Assembly (NCBI GenBank): GCA_046705645.1
Contig: JBJKQE010000043.1
Location: forward strand, 1 to 17,018
Origin: FEN-1297 sp046705645
Lineage (GTDB): Bacteria; Bacteroidota; Ignavibacteria; Ignavibacteriales; Ignavibacteriaceae
Reading direction: 5' to 3'
DNA: 17,018 bases
This document shows positions 1 through 7,335 of this stretch, piece after piece; the stretch's first letter is position 1; the number at the start of each line of letters is the position of its first letter. A model generated the notes under the pieces. That model was not told the DNA's origin, did no database searches, and saw only the letters and a program-made list of their open reading frames with translations. The position numbers and the translations under genes were made by a program.

Positions 1-24
1 GTTGTTGAGCTTTATTCCAAGTAA
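1..24 (+). CDS. rpsD: 30S ribosomal protein S4, last codons (partial)
   Basis: The first 24 bases read in frame as V-V-E-L-Y-S-K-stop. This matches the conserved C-terminus of ribosomal protein S4, which in E. coli ends in IVELYSK. S4 binds 16S rRNA early in small-subunit assembly and its gene commonly lies immediately before rpoA, as here. Only seven residues are inside the window, so the call rests on this short tail plus the gene order rpsD-rpoA-rplQ. The 38-bp gap to rpoA fits a single operon. Confidence 0.85.
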   Translation, partial: VVELYSK

Positions 25-62
25 AATCAAATTTTTTAGATTATTTTTTAGAGGATTATTAA

Positions 63-1058
63 ATGAGTGGATCAAATTTAAAGATGCCAGAAACTGTAGT
101 TCTTGATGAGATTAGTTATACGAATACATTTGGAAAATTTTCACTTCAGCCTTTGGAAAGAGGATATGGAGTAACTTTGGGAAATTCTTTAAGAAGAGTT
201 TTGCTGTCATCCCTTACGGGTGCCGCAATTACTTCGGTAAAATTCAGCGGAGTTTTGCATGAATTTACTACAATCGAAGGTGTAGTTGAAGATGTATCGG
301 AAATTATTTTAAATCTGAAACAGGTTAGGTTAAAATTGTTAAACAAGAAACCTAATAAGATTGACATTTCGATTAACGGCGAAGGAGAATTTACTGCTGC
401 AGATATTCAAAAAGCAAGCGCTGATGTAGAAATACTTAATCCTGAACTTCATATTGCAACATTAAACAAAGATGCAAAATTTGATATAGAATTAAGAATT
501 GGAAGAGGCAAGGGTTATGTTCCAGCCGCAGAAAATATTACGCCTGATCAAACAATAGGTGTAATTCCGATTGATTCTATATTTACGCCGATTAGAAATG
601 TTAAATATGATGTTGATAATGTTCGTATTGGCGATAAGAATGATTATGAAAAATTAAATTTGGAAATCTCTACGGACGGTTCAATTACACCGGATGACGC
701 ACTAACGCAGGCGGCTAAAATTCTTAGAGATCATATCCAATTGTTTATAAATTTTGATATCGAACAGGAAGAAGAACAATCGGTTAGCCAGAAGGACAGT
801 GAAAAAGAAAGAATTAAAAAAATACTTCTTACGAATGTGGATGATTTGGAATTGAGCGTAAGATCTCATAATTGTTTAAAAGCAGCAAATATAAAGAACC
901 TGGCTGAACTGGTTAAGAAGGATGAATCCGAAATGCTAAAGTTCCGAAATTTCGGGAGAAAATCTTTAGCCGAATTAATGGAAATTGTGGAAACACTCGG
1001 ATTGGAATTCGGTATGGATGTAGACAAATATATTAAAGACGAAACTGATAACAATTAA
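63..1058 (+). CDS. rpoA: DNA-directed RNA polymerase subunit alpha
   Basis: This is the alpha subunit, whose dimer scaffolds assembly of the beta and beta' subunits and whose C-terminal domain contacts promoter UP elements and activators. At 331 residues it is close to the usual size (329 in E. coli). The N-terminal dimerisation domain covers about residues 10-235 and includes the segment GYGVTLGNSLRRVLLSS. A charged linker at about 236-255 leads to the C-terminal domain at about 258-322, with RSHNCLKAANI (Arg267 corresponds to E. coli Arg265, a DNA contact) and FRNFGRKSL. The ATG at 63 is preceded by GAGG at 51-54. It sits between rpsD and rplQ, the standard order of the alpha operon. Confidence 0.98.
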   Translation: MSGSNLKMPETVVLDEISYTNTFGKFSLQPLERGYGVTLGNSLRRVLLSSLTGAAITSVKFSGVLHEFTTIEGVVEDVSEIILNLKQVRLKLLNKKPNKIDISINGEGEFTAADIQKASADVEILNPELHIATLNKDAKFDIELRIGRGKGYVPAAENITPDQTIGVIPIDSIFTPIRNVKYDVDNVRIGDKNDYEKLNLEISTDGSITPDDALTQAAKILRDHIQLFINFDIEQEEEQSVSQKDSEKERIKKILLTNVDDLELSVRSHNCLKAANIKNLAELVKKDESEMLKFRNFGRKSLAELMEIVETLGLEFGMDVDKYIKDETDNN

Positions 1059-1078
1059 ATTTTGTAAAAGGTTTATTC

Positions 1079-1579
1079 ATGAGACACAGAGTTAGAGGCA
1101 GAAAACTGGGAAGAACGGCAAGCCACCGTGAAGCATTGTTAAGATCGCTTGCTACATCTCTTTTTAAATATAAAAGAATAAGAACTACCGTTGCCAAAGC
1201 AAAAGAAGCCAGAAGTTATGCAGAAGCATTAATTACAAAAGCTAGAAAAAATGATCTTCATTCAAAGAGACAAATTATGAGTGTAATTAATGATAAAGAA
1301 GCTGTTAAAGAATTATTCGGTGAAATCATTCCTAAAATAGGTGAGAGACCCGGCGGTTATACTAGAGTTGTTAAATTAGGCAATAGAATGGGAGACGCTG
1401 CCGAATTAGCGATTCTGGAATTAGTCGATTATAACGATGTTATAAATGCAAAAGCCGAAGAGCATAAGGAAAAGAAAGAAGCAAAGGTTAAAGCTAAGAA
1501 AGAAAAAGAAGCTGAAAAAAATGCCAGTGAAGAAATTGAAGAGGCAAAAGTAGTTTCGGAAACTGAAGATAAAAAATAA
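1079..1579 (+). CDS. rplQ: 50S ribosomal protein L17
   Basis: L17 is a large-subunit ribosomal protein. The N-terminus MRHRVRGRKLGRTASHREA is diagnostic, and the core runs to about residue 120, including RPGGYTRVVKLGNRMGDAAELAILEL. The remaining 45 or so residues form a highly charged Lys/Glu tail, making the protein 166 residues against 127 in E. coli. Extended L17 tails are common in the Bacteroidota lineage, so this is a lineage feature rather than an oddity. An AAAAGG ribosome binding site at about 1066-1071 precedes the ATG. It is the last gene of the ribosomal operon and lies 20 bp after rpoA. Confidence 0.97.
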   Translation: MRHRVRGRKLGRTASHREALLRSLATSLFKYKRIRTTVAKAKEARSYAEALITKARKNDLHSKRQIMSVINDKEAVKELFGEIIPKIGERPGGYTRVVKLGNRMGDAAELAILELVDYNDVINAKAEEHKEKKEAKVKAKKEKEAEKNASEEIEEAKVVSETEDKK

Positions 1580-1615
1580 GCTAAGATTATTTTTTAATAG
1601 TTATTATTAAAGATT

Positions 1616-1641
1616 AAACCCCGGCATAACCGGGGTTTTTT
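1616..1641 (+). terminator. Intrinsic terminator of the rpsD-rpoA-rplQ operon
   Basis: A perfect 9-bp stem pairs AAACCCCGG (1616-1624) with CCGGGGTTT (1630-1638) across the loop CATAA and runs into a T-tract ending at 1641. The stem has a G+C-rich core in otherwise AT-rich DNA and lies 36 bp after the rplQ stop. The T-rich 3' side orients it for the + strand. Confidence 0.93.
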
Positions 1642-1723
1642 AATATAATTAATTGAATTAAAAATTGCAGTCCTATTTGCCAATTAGATTATTTCTAAAT
1701 AATTAAAATTGTTTTTATTTTAT

Positions 1724-1756
1724 AAGAGTAGCCGTAAATTTAGGTTACTCTTTTTT
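1724..1756 (+). promoter_or_regulatory. Terminator-like hairpin abutting the engB start
   Basis: The arms AAGAGTAGCC (1724-1733) and GGTTACTCTT (1743-1752) form a 10-bp stem with one G-U wobble and a 9-nt loop, followed by a T-run to 1756. The ATG of engB at 1760 follows with only 3 bases between. It has the form of an intrinsic terminator, but the gene starts too close for any promoter to fit downstream. It may therefore be a second terminator with read-through, an attenuator or a 5' leader hairpin. Which of these applies cannot be decided from sequence. Confidence 0.6.
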
Positions 1757-1759
1757 ATT

Positions 1760-2353
1760 ATGTTTGAAAAACAAGAATTTATAAAATCTGTCTATAACCT
1801 TAAAGATTTACCTAAAATAAAGCTTCCGGAAATCATTTTATGCGGAAGGTCCAACGTAGGTAAATCATCGTTTATTAATTCTTTTTTTAATAGGAAGAAT
1901 CTTGCGAAAATAAGTTCAACTCCAGGGAAGACGCGTTCGATAAATTATTATTTAATTGATAATAAATTTTATTTTGTGGATTTACCCGGCTACGGATTCG
2001 CTAAGTCAAGCAAAAAAGAAAGAGAATTTTGGGCAAAACTAATTGGGGATTATATTCAAGTTTCTAAGAATATTAAAACTTGTTTCCATATAATTGACAG
2101 CAGGCATAAACCGACAGATTTGGACAGACAGTTAAATGATCTTTTAAAGTATGAAGGAATTTCTTATTTGGTTTTATTAAATAAAGCGGATAAATTAAAG
2201 CAGTCGGAATTAATTTCTTCAACTAAAATAACAACCCAGATTTTCCCGGAACTTAAATTAGGAGATAATTTGTTCTTCTATTCTTCGGTAAAAAATATAG
2301 GTAGAAAAGAGATTTATCAAAAATTAAGTGAATTGTTCCATTCCGATTTATAA
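1760..2353 (+). CDS. engB: Ribosome-biogenesis GTP-binding protein EngB (YsxC/YihA)
   Basis: EngB is a TRAFAC-class GTPase needed for late assembly of the 50S ribosomal subunit. All G motifs are visible from the chosen start: G1 GRSNVGKS at 29-36, G2 within STPGKTRSINYY, G3 DLPGYGFAKS, G4 NKAD and G5 near SSVK. I chose the ATG at 1760 (197 residues, close to the 195 of B. subtilis YsxC) because MFEKQEFIKS aligns with usual EngB N-termini. An in-frame TTG at 1709 would add 17 residues (FLFYKSSRK and onward) that would be encoded by the terminator-like hairpin. No clear Shine-Dalgarno precedes 1760. It is transcribed separately from rplQ or by read-through. Confidence 0.93.
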   Translation: MFEKQEFIKSVYNLKDLPKIKLPEIILCGRSNVGKSSFINSFFNRKNLAKISSTPGKTRSINYYLIDNKFYFVDLPGYGFAKSSKKEREFWAKLIGDYIQVSKNIKTCFHIIDSRHKPTDLDRQLNDLLKYEGISYLVLLNKADKLKQSELISSTKITTQIFPELKLGDNLFFYSSVKNIGRKEIYQKLSELFHSDL

Positions 2354-2438
2354 AATAAAATTATTCTTGTTTGATTGTATAAATTTGTAAATTTATATTA
2401 ACGATTATTTTAAAAAATCTGTTATAATTCTATTTAAT

Positions 2439-4298
2439 ATGGATCGCAGGCAAAGAAAAAGATTATTAATTTTTATATTTGTTCCGCTTTTAGCCGTAGT
2501 TCTTTTAATAACTGATGATATGGTTATTAGAATTATTACTATTGCCCTTATTGTAATTTATGTAGCTTTTATAATATTTCTTCGCGATTCCATAAGATTT
2601 GACGGGTCTTTCATCTCAAGTGAGCCGGATGACGATATCGAAGATATAGCATCGGACGGATCAATGCAGACTGATCTTGGGGAATCGTTTCAAATAATTT
2701 CTAAGAATAAAAATCTCGAAGTTATAACAGCCGATACATATTCACCGGATTTCCACATACCTAAGACAACATTAAAACCTCCTGATCTAAAGGAAAGATT
2801 TGAAGAAATAGCAAATGAATCTTTACCTGATGAAGTTGGACATAACGGACAATTTTCTTTTGTGCTTGAAAAGATGCTGACGGTAATTAAGGAAGCATAC
2901 CAGGCGCACACTGCAATATTCTTTTGGTATAATAAGAAGAAGGAAAAACTAACGATTGAAAAATTCGTTAGTAATTGTACGGATATTGCTAACAGAAAAT
3001 TTGATATTGAAGATGATATTCTTAGTAAAATTGTTCAAAAGGGTGAACCGGAATTATTAAGCGATATTTCACCTGCGGCTGAGGCAGATGTAATTAGGTA
3101 TTATAATTCGCCTCAAGGAATCAGAAGTTTTGTCGGCGTTCCGCTTTTTTATGAAAAATCGCTCATTGCTATTATTGCTGTTGATGCCAAGGTAGACGAT
3201 ACTTTTGGAATTGAAACAATTTATGCTCTTGGTCGCTTTGTTAGAGTTATAACGATGATAATAACAATTTTTGAAGAAAAGTATTCCGATTCGGTTTCCC
3301 AGCAAAGATTAAATGGTTTGCTTAACTTAATTGGGCCTGATAAAAAAATTGACAATGTTGACGATCTTATTGTTTCAATTCAGAATTCCATAGGATTATT
3401 ATTTCACTGGGATGCATTTGCTTTTGTGTATTTTCACCCGTTTGAAAAAAAATTTACAACTTTGAAAATAATTAATAATACTTCGCTTAAATATGTCGGC
3501 GAAAACCTGGATATTGATTTAAAAGGGACATTAGTCGGTAAGTCTATAGTAACCGGGATGCCTGTAAAAATTGATGATACTTCTTCCGGTGAATATGTAA
3601 GATTTTCAAAAGTTGAAAGTGTCAGTTTTGACGGTTCTTTCTTGGCTATTCCAATAGTATACGAAAGCCAGAATTATGGAGTCCTTTGTTTTGAAAGTTT
3701 AAAAAAGAATGTTTATACTAATGCCGACATTCAATTTCTTAAGAATGCACTAAACATTTTATCTTTTGTGATATATTCCTATTCGACAAAAGCACTTCTA
3801 AAAAGCTATCTTGCTGTAGATATAGAAACAAAAGTTTTAAATGCAGAGACATTTAAAGATCGCCTTTCATCAGATCTTACAAAAGCTGCTCAACTAAAAA
3901 TTCCGGGTGCCCTTGCTTTAATTAGAATTGATGATTTCCTGGAGCAGGAATCCTTGTTTGACGGTGATCCTTTACCGAAAGTGTTGGAGTCTGTATCCGA
4001 AACGATTAATCAAGAAATGACACCATTAAATTTATTCGGCAGATTATCAGAAAAAGTATTCGGAGTTTATTTCTTTAATTCAAATACAAAAGATGTTTTC
4101 GTTTGGTCCGAAAAATTAAGGGTTAAAATAGCAAGAAAGCCAATTGCTGTGGTTTCCAAACAAACCACTTATACTGTATCAATCGGTGTAGCATCTTCAA
4201 ACAGCAAAACCGATCCTGAAGAAGTAATTTATAATGCCGATTTAGCACTTCAAAAAGCTCTGGAACGCGGCGGTAATACTGTAAGAAACATAAATTAA
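2439..4298 (+). CDS. Membrane protein with two GAF domains and a degenerate GGDEF domain
   Basis: This 619-residue protein starts with two hydrophobic segments (about residues 8-25 and 29-47). A linker follows, then two GAF-like sensory domains (about 130-280 and 295-455), then a C-terminal domain with the GGDEF-family fold (about 465-619). The GAF assignment rests on segments such as GIRSFVGVPLFYEKSLIAIIAVD and FLAIPIVYESQNYGVLCFES. The last domain keeps family landmarks (DIETKVLNAETF, YTVSIGVAS, ADLALQKALERGGNTV). However, the catalytic signature R-x-GGDEF reads R535-L-S-E-K-V-F541, so the GGDEF residues are lost. It is therefore probably not a diguanylate cyclase. A sensor or scaffold role, possibly nucleotide-binding, is inferred. 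The ligands are unknown. Confidence 0.85.
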   Translation: MDRRQRKRLLIFIFVPLLAVVLLITDDMVIRIITIALIVIYVAFIIFLRDSIRFDGSFISSEPDDDIEDIASDGSMQTDLGESFQIISKNKNLEVITADTYSPDFHIPKTTLKPPDLKERFEEIANESLPDEVGHNGQFSFVLEKMLTVIKEAYQAHTAIFFWYNKKKEKLTIEKFVSNCTDIANRKFDIEDDILSKIVQKGEPELLSDISPAAEADVIRYYNSPQGIRSFVGVPLFYEKSLIAIIAVDAKVDDTFGIETIYALGRFVRVITMIITIFEEKYSDSVSQQRLNGLLNLIGPDKKIDNVDDLIVSIQNSIGLLFHWDAFAFVYFHPFEKKFTTLKIINNTSLKYVGENLDIDLKGTLVGKSIVTGMPVKIDDTSSGEYVRFSKVESVSFDGSFLAIPIVYESQNYGVLCFESLKKNVYTNADIQFLKNALNILSFVIYSYSTKALLKSYLAVDIETKVLNAETFKDRLSSDLTKAAQLKIPGALALIRIDDFLEQESLFDGDPLPKVLESVSETINQEMTPLNLFGRLSEKVFGVYFFNSNTKDVFVWSEKLRVKIARKPIAVVSKQTTYTVSIGVASSNSKTDPEEVIYNADLALQKALERGGNTVRNIN

Positions 4299-4318
4299 AA
4301 AAGAATATAGTATCTTCC

Positions 4319-4349
4319 TTGACCTTAAATCCTTTTTAACTTACACTTG
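4319..4349 (+). promoter_or_regulatory. Candidate deoB promoter
   Basis: TTGACC at 4319-4324 is followed after 17 bp by TACACT at 4342-4347. Read the Bacteroidota way, this is TTG, 20 bp, then TACACTTG, one mismatch from TAnnTTTG. It lies about 100 bp before the deoB start in a 146-bp gap. Such matches arise by chance in AT-rich DNA, so the call is tentative. Confidence 0.3.
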
Positions 4350-4447
4350 TAATTAATCTTAAACTTTTAAACATTTTAACGTATTTGATTTAGATGTTTA
4401 ATAAAGAGTTATAAGAAAATTAAAAGTGAAAATAATAGAGTATTGTG

Positions 4448-5608
4448 ATGAATAATTTTTTTATTATTGTTCTTGATGGAGTTGGAATAGGGGAATTACC
4501 GGATGCTTCAAATTATGGAGATGTCGGCAGTAATACGCTTTATAATATTTCTAAAGCTGTGAATGGATTGAATCTGCCTAATTTGCAGCGATTAGGTCTT
4601 GGAAACATTCATGAAATTATAGGAGTTTCGCAAACTAAAAACCCGTCAGCATCTTTTGGTAAAATGAAAGAAGTTTCAAAAGGCAAAGACTCTACAACAG
4701 GCCATTGGGAGTTAGGGGGATTATATGTTGACACTGACTTCTCTTATTTTCCTGACGGGTTTTCAAAAGAAATAATAGATAAATTTATAAAATTGACCGG
4801 GTGCGGCGGAGTACTAGGTAATAAACCGGCTTCCGGTACAGAAATTATTAAAGAGTTGGGAGACAAGCATGTTAAAACAGGGCACCCGATAGTATACACA
4901 TCCGCCGATTCTGTCTTTCAAATTGCTTGTCATGAAGAAATAATTCCTTTGAACAGATTATATGAAATATGTGAAATTACCCGATATAAAGTATTAACTG
5001 CTCCTTTAATTGTAGGAAGAGTAATTGCAAGACCTTTTGTCGGAAATTCCGGAAATTATACACGGACTACCAATAGAAAAGATTTTTCTCTGGATCCCCC
5101 CTCCGAGACTATTCTTGATCTTTTAAAAATTAATGATATAACTACTGTTGCCATCGGAAAAATAAACGATCTTTTTAATTATCATGGAATTAAAATAAGG
5201 GAAAAGACAAAATCTAACGAGGAAGGCTGTAACAAATTAAAAGAATATGCGTCAAAGATTAATGAGAGCTTTATATTTGTAAACTTAGTAGATTTTGATG
5301 TTTATTTCGGCCATCGAAATGATGCGAAAGGATTTGCAAAAGCACTAAAGCAATTTGATGATTTTTTACCGGAGTTCCTTGAGAAATTGGATGAATCGGA
5401 TGCTCTTATAATTACCGCAGATCACGGCAATGATCCTACAACACCTAGTACCGACCATAGCAGAGAATTTGTCCCGTTACTTTTTTATCAAAAAAATAAA
5501 ACTGCGCGTAATTTAGGAATTCGGGAAACATTTTCCGATGTCGCTAAAACTGTTTCTGATTATTTTAAATTAAAAAATAATTTAAAAGGAACTAGCTTTT
5601 TACAATAA
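4448..5608 (+). CDS. deoB: Phosphopentomutase
   Basis: DeoB interconverts ribose-1-phosphate or deoxyribose-1-phosphate with the 5-phosphates in nucleoside salvage, in the cytoplasm, using two Mn ions. It belongs to the alkaline-phosphatase superfamily. Visible motifs are the N-terminal metal site LDGVGIGELPDA, the nucleophile loop GKDSTTGHWE (Thr84 is the residue expected to be phosphorylated), and the C-terminal metal ligands in NLVDFDVYFGHR, ADHGNDP and TDHSRE. At 386 residues it is near the bacterial norm (about 394-407). A GTG at 4445 is also in frame, but the ATG at 4448 has better spacing from the GAG at 4438-4440. It stands 128 bp before the first EutN-type gene. The next steps of deoxynucleoside breakdown (deoC) are not in the window. 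Confidence 0.96.
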   Translation: MNNFFIIVLDGVGIGELPDASNYGDVGSNTLYNISKAVNGLNLPNLQRLGLGNIHEIIGVSQTKNPSASFGKMKEVSKGKDSTTGHWELGGLYVDTDFSYFPDGFSKEIIDKFIKLTGCGGVLGNKPASGTEIIKELGDKHVKTGHPIVYTSADSVFQIACHEEIIPLNRLYEICEITRYKVLTAPLIVGRVIARPFVGNSGNYTRTTNRKDFSLDPPSETILDLLKINDITTVAIGKINDLFNYHGIKIREKTKSNEEGCNKLKEYASKINESFIFVNLVDFDVYFGHRNDAKGFAKALKQFDDFLPEFLEKLDESDALIITADHGNDPTTPSTDHSREFVPLLFYQKNKTARNLGIRETFSDVAKTVSDYFKLKNNLKGTSFLQ

Positions 5609-5736
5609 ATTACACGTTAAAATAATAATAAAAAAGTAAATACAATTTAAATTTTCAATCGATTGTTTATTTAAAAATTGTCAATTATATTCGCAGTAGT
5701 AATACCAAATTACTCACATTTTGTTTAGAGGAACAA

Positions 5737-6033
5737 GTGTTTTTAGGGAAAGTAATCGGAACTGTTTGGTCAACTAAAAAAGATGAGAATTTAGTTGGTG
5801 CCAAATTTTTAATAGTAAAGCAGCTAGATTTAAATTTAAAGGAAAAAGAAAATTTTGTTGTAGCAGTTGATAGTGTAGGCGCCGGTGAAGGGGAAGTTGT
5901 ACTTGTTGCAACCGGAAGTTCTTCTAGACAAACGGAATTCACCAAGAATAAACCTGTCGATGCAGTTATAATGGCCATAGTAGATAAACTTGATATTTCA
6001 CTAAAAGAATATATCGAAAAGCAGAAAAACTAA
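5737..6033 (+). CDS. EutN/CcmL-family microcompartment vertex protein 1
   Basis: This 98-residue protein has the whole EutN/CcmL (BMC-P) domain: N-terminal FLGKVIGTVWSTKK, central VAVDSVGAGEGEVVLVATGSSSR and C-terminal PVDAVIMAIVDKLDI. Family members form pentamers that cap the vertices of bacterial microcompartment shells, or occur as stand-alone homologues. The start is GTG at 5737, preceded by AGAGGA at 5727-5732, and it gives exactly the family N-terminus. No BMC-H or BMC-T shell gene and no encapsulated enzyme gene lies in the window. The only metabolic neighbour is deoB. Whether a shell is made depends on genes elsewhere. Confidence 0.9.
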   Translation: MFLGKVIGTVWSTKKDENLVGAKFLIVKQLDLNLKEKENFVVAVDSVGAGEGEVVLVATGSSSRQTEFTKNKPVDAVIMAIVDKLDISLKEYIEKQKN

Positions 6034-6189
6034 AAGTAAATTAGTTTAGAAAATATTCTAATTCATTAAGAGACGGCATTCATAAAATATTAAAATAATT
6101 TATTACGAAAATTTTACCGGCTGTGACTGATATTAATACCGTAACTTAATTTATTTTCTCAATTTTCAATTTTTTTATAGGCATAATAA

Positions 6190-6471
6190 TTGTTTCTCGG
6201 AAAAGTAATAGGAAATGTTTGGGCAACGAAAAAATATGCAGCTTTGCAGAGCTTTAAATTAATGTTTGTTCAGCCGATAAATGCAGAAATGGAAAACTGC
6301 GGTGAACCATTAATTGCTGTAGACACTGTCGGGTCCGGTCCGGGTGAGATAATTTATTATATAACTGCTTCCGAAGCCGTAATTCCGTTGCCTGTTGATA
6401 TGGCTCCTGTTGATGCTTCAATAGTTGGAATTGTCGACTCAATTAATGTAGAAAATAAAACAGCGAGGTGA
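6190..6471 (+). CDS. EutN/CcmL-family microcompartment vertex protein 2
   Basis: This is a 93-residue paralogue of the preceding gene: FLGKVIGNVWATKK at the N-terminus, then IAVDTVGSGPGE and PVDASIVGIVDSIN. Two in-frame TAA codons (6184-6189) directly precede the TTG at 6190. Translation must therefore begin there or far inside the domain, and the family N-terminus supports TTG. The Shine-Dalgarno is weak. The stop codon TGA at 6469-6471 is part of the GAGGTGA ribosome binding site of the sigma-factor gene, so the two are probably translationally coupled. Relative to copy 1 the GAGEGE loop is GSGPGE and the following strand differs, which suggests the two are not redundant. Confidence 0.88.
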   Translation: MFLGKVIGNVWATKKYAALQSFKLMFVQPINAEMENCGEPLIAVDTVGSGPGEIIYYITASEAVIPLPVDMAPVDASIVGIVDSINVENKTAR

Positions 6472-6475
6472 AACA

Positions 6476-7330
6476 ATGAGAATTACCAAGCAATTTACAA
6501 ATCGTGAAAGTCAATCCCTCGATAAATATTTACAGGAAATCGGGAAAGTAGTTCTCCTAACTCCTGAGCAGGAAATTGAACTTGCAATACGAATTAAAAA
6601 AGGAGATCAGGAGGCTTTAGAAACTCTTACTAAAGCTAACCTTAGATTTGTCGTCAGTGTAGCCAAGCAGTATCAAAATCAAGGCTTATCACTTGGCGAT
6701 TTAATTAACGAAGGAAATCTCGGACTTATTAAAGCAGCAAAAAGATTTGACGAAACTAGAGGGTTTAAATTTATTTCATACGCAGTTTGGTGGATTCGCC
6801 AATCTATACTACAGGCGCTTGCAGAGCAATCGAGAATTGTTAGATTACCTCTTAACCGGGTCGGTGCTCTTAATAAAATAGGAAAGGCGTACAGCAATCT
6901 GGAACAGGAATTTGAAAGGGAACCAAACGCAAACGAACTTGCACAAGAGCTTGATATGGAGGTAAGTGAGGTTGCAGAAACATTAAAAATTTCCGGAAAA
7001 CATGTATCGATGGATGCCCCGTTCACTCAAGGTGAAGAAAACAGATTGCTTGATGTTATTGAAAATGACCAGCAGCCTAATCCTGATTTTGCTTTGATGA
7101 ATGAGTCTTTGAAAACTGAAATTGAAAGAGCTCTTTCCTCTTTATCCGAAAGAGAATCCGAAGTAATAAAATTATATTTCGGTTTAAATAAAGAACATTC
7201 GTTAACACTGGAAGAAATAGGCGAAAAATTTAATTTAACCAGAGAAAGAGTCAGACAAATTAAAGAGAAAGCCATTCGAAGGCTTAGACATGCTTCAAGA
7301 AGTAAAAATTTGAGAGCATACTTGGGCTAA
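6476..7330 (+). CDS. rpoD: Primary sigma-70 family RNA polymerase sigma factor
   Basis: This is the housekeeping sigma factor, which directs core RNA polymerase to promoters. At 284 residues it has the short form typical of Bacteroidota RpoD, without a long region 1.1. Region 1.2 begins at SLDKYLQEIGKV and regions 2.1-2.3 include ANLRFVVSVAKQYQNQGL. Region 2.4 contains YAVWWIRQSILQAL, region 3 includes RIVRLPLNRVGALNKI, and the region 4.2 helix-turn-helix is TLEEIGEKFNLTRERVRQIK, followed by a C-terminal AYLG. An excellent ribosome binding site, GAGGTGA at 6465-6471, overlaps the stop of the EutN-type gene, with the ATG 4 bases on. An NlpC/P60 gene follows after 5 bp. Confidence 0.95.
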   Translation: MRITKQFTNRESQSLDKYLQEIGKVVLLTPEQEIELAIRIKKGDQEALETLTKANLRFVVSVAKQYQNQGLSLGDLINEGNLGLIKAAKRFDETRGFKFISYAVWWIRQSILQALAEQSRIVRLPLNRVGALNKIGKAYSNLEQEFEREPNANELAQELDMEVSEVAETLKISGKHVSMDAPFTQGEENRLLDVIENDQQPNPDFALMNESLKTEIERALSSLSERESEVIKLYFGLNKEHSLTLEEIGEKFNLTRERVRQIKEKAIRRLRHASRSKNLRAYLG

Positions 7331-7335
7331 TACGT

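Noticed and set aside
1709..1759. TTG-started N-terminal extension of EngB (17 residues)
   Set aside because: The added residues come from the terminator-like hairpin, do not resemble EngB N-termini, and would make the protein longer than usual. ATG 1760 gives a normal length.
2398..2438. Promoter with TATAAT at 2423-2428 before the GAF/GGDEF gene
   Set aside because: It would put the start of transcription almost at the ATG, the -35 match is poor with a 19-bp spacer, and TATAAT arises easily by chance here. TAAATTTG at 2380-2387 has no suitable partner either.
5685..5978. Minus-strand open frame of 97 codons opposite the first EutN-type gene
   Set aside because: It mirrors a recognised + strand domain, its protein is Ser/Thr/Pro-rich with no family resemblance, and it has no ribosome binding site.
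6034..6189. A promoter or riboswitch in the 156-bp gap between the two EutN-type genes
   Set aside because: I see no convincing stem, aptamer-like structure or paired promoter elements there.
6679..7026. Minus-strand open frame of 115 codons within the sigma-factor gene
   Set aside because: It is a shadow of highly conserved sigma region 2-3 coding sequence and has no recognisable protein character.
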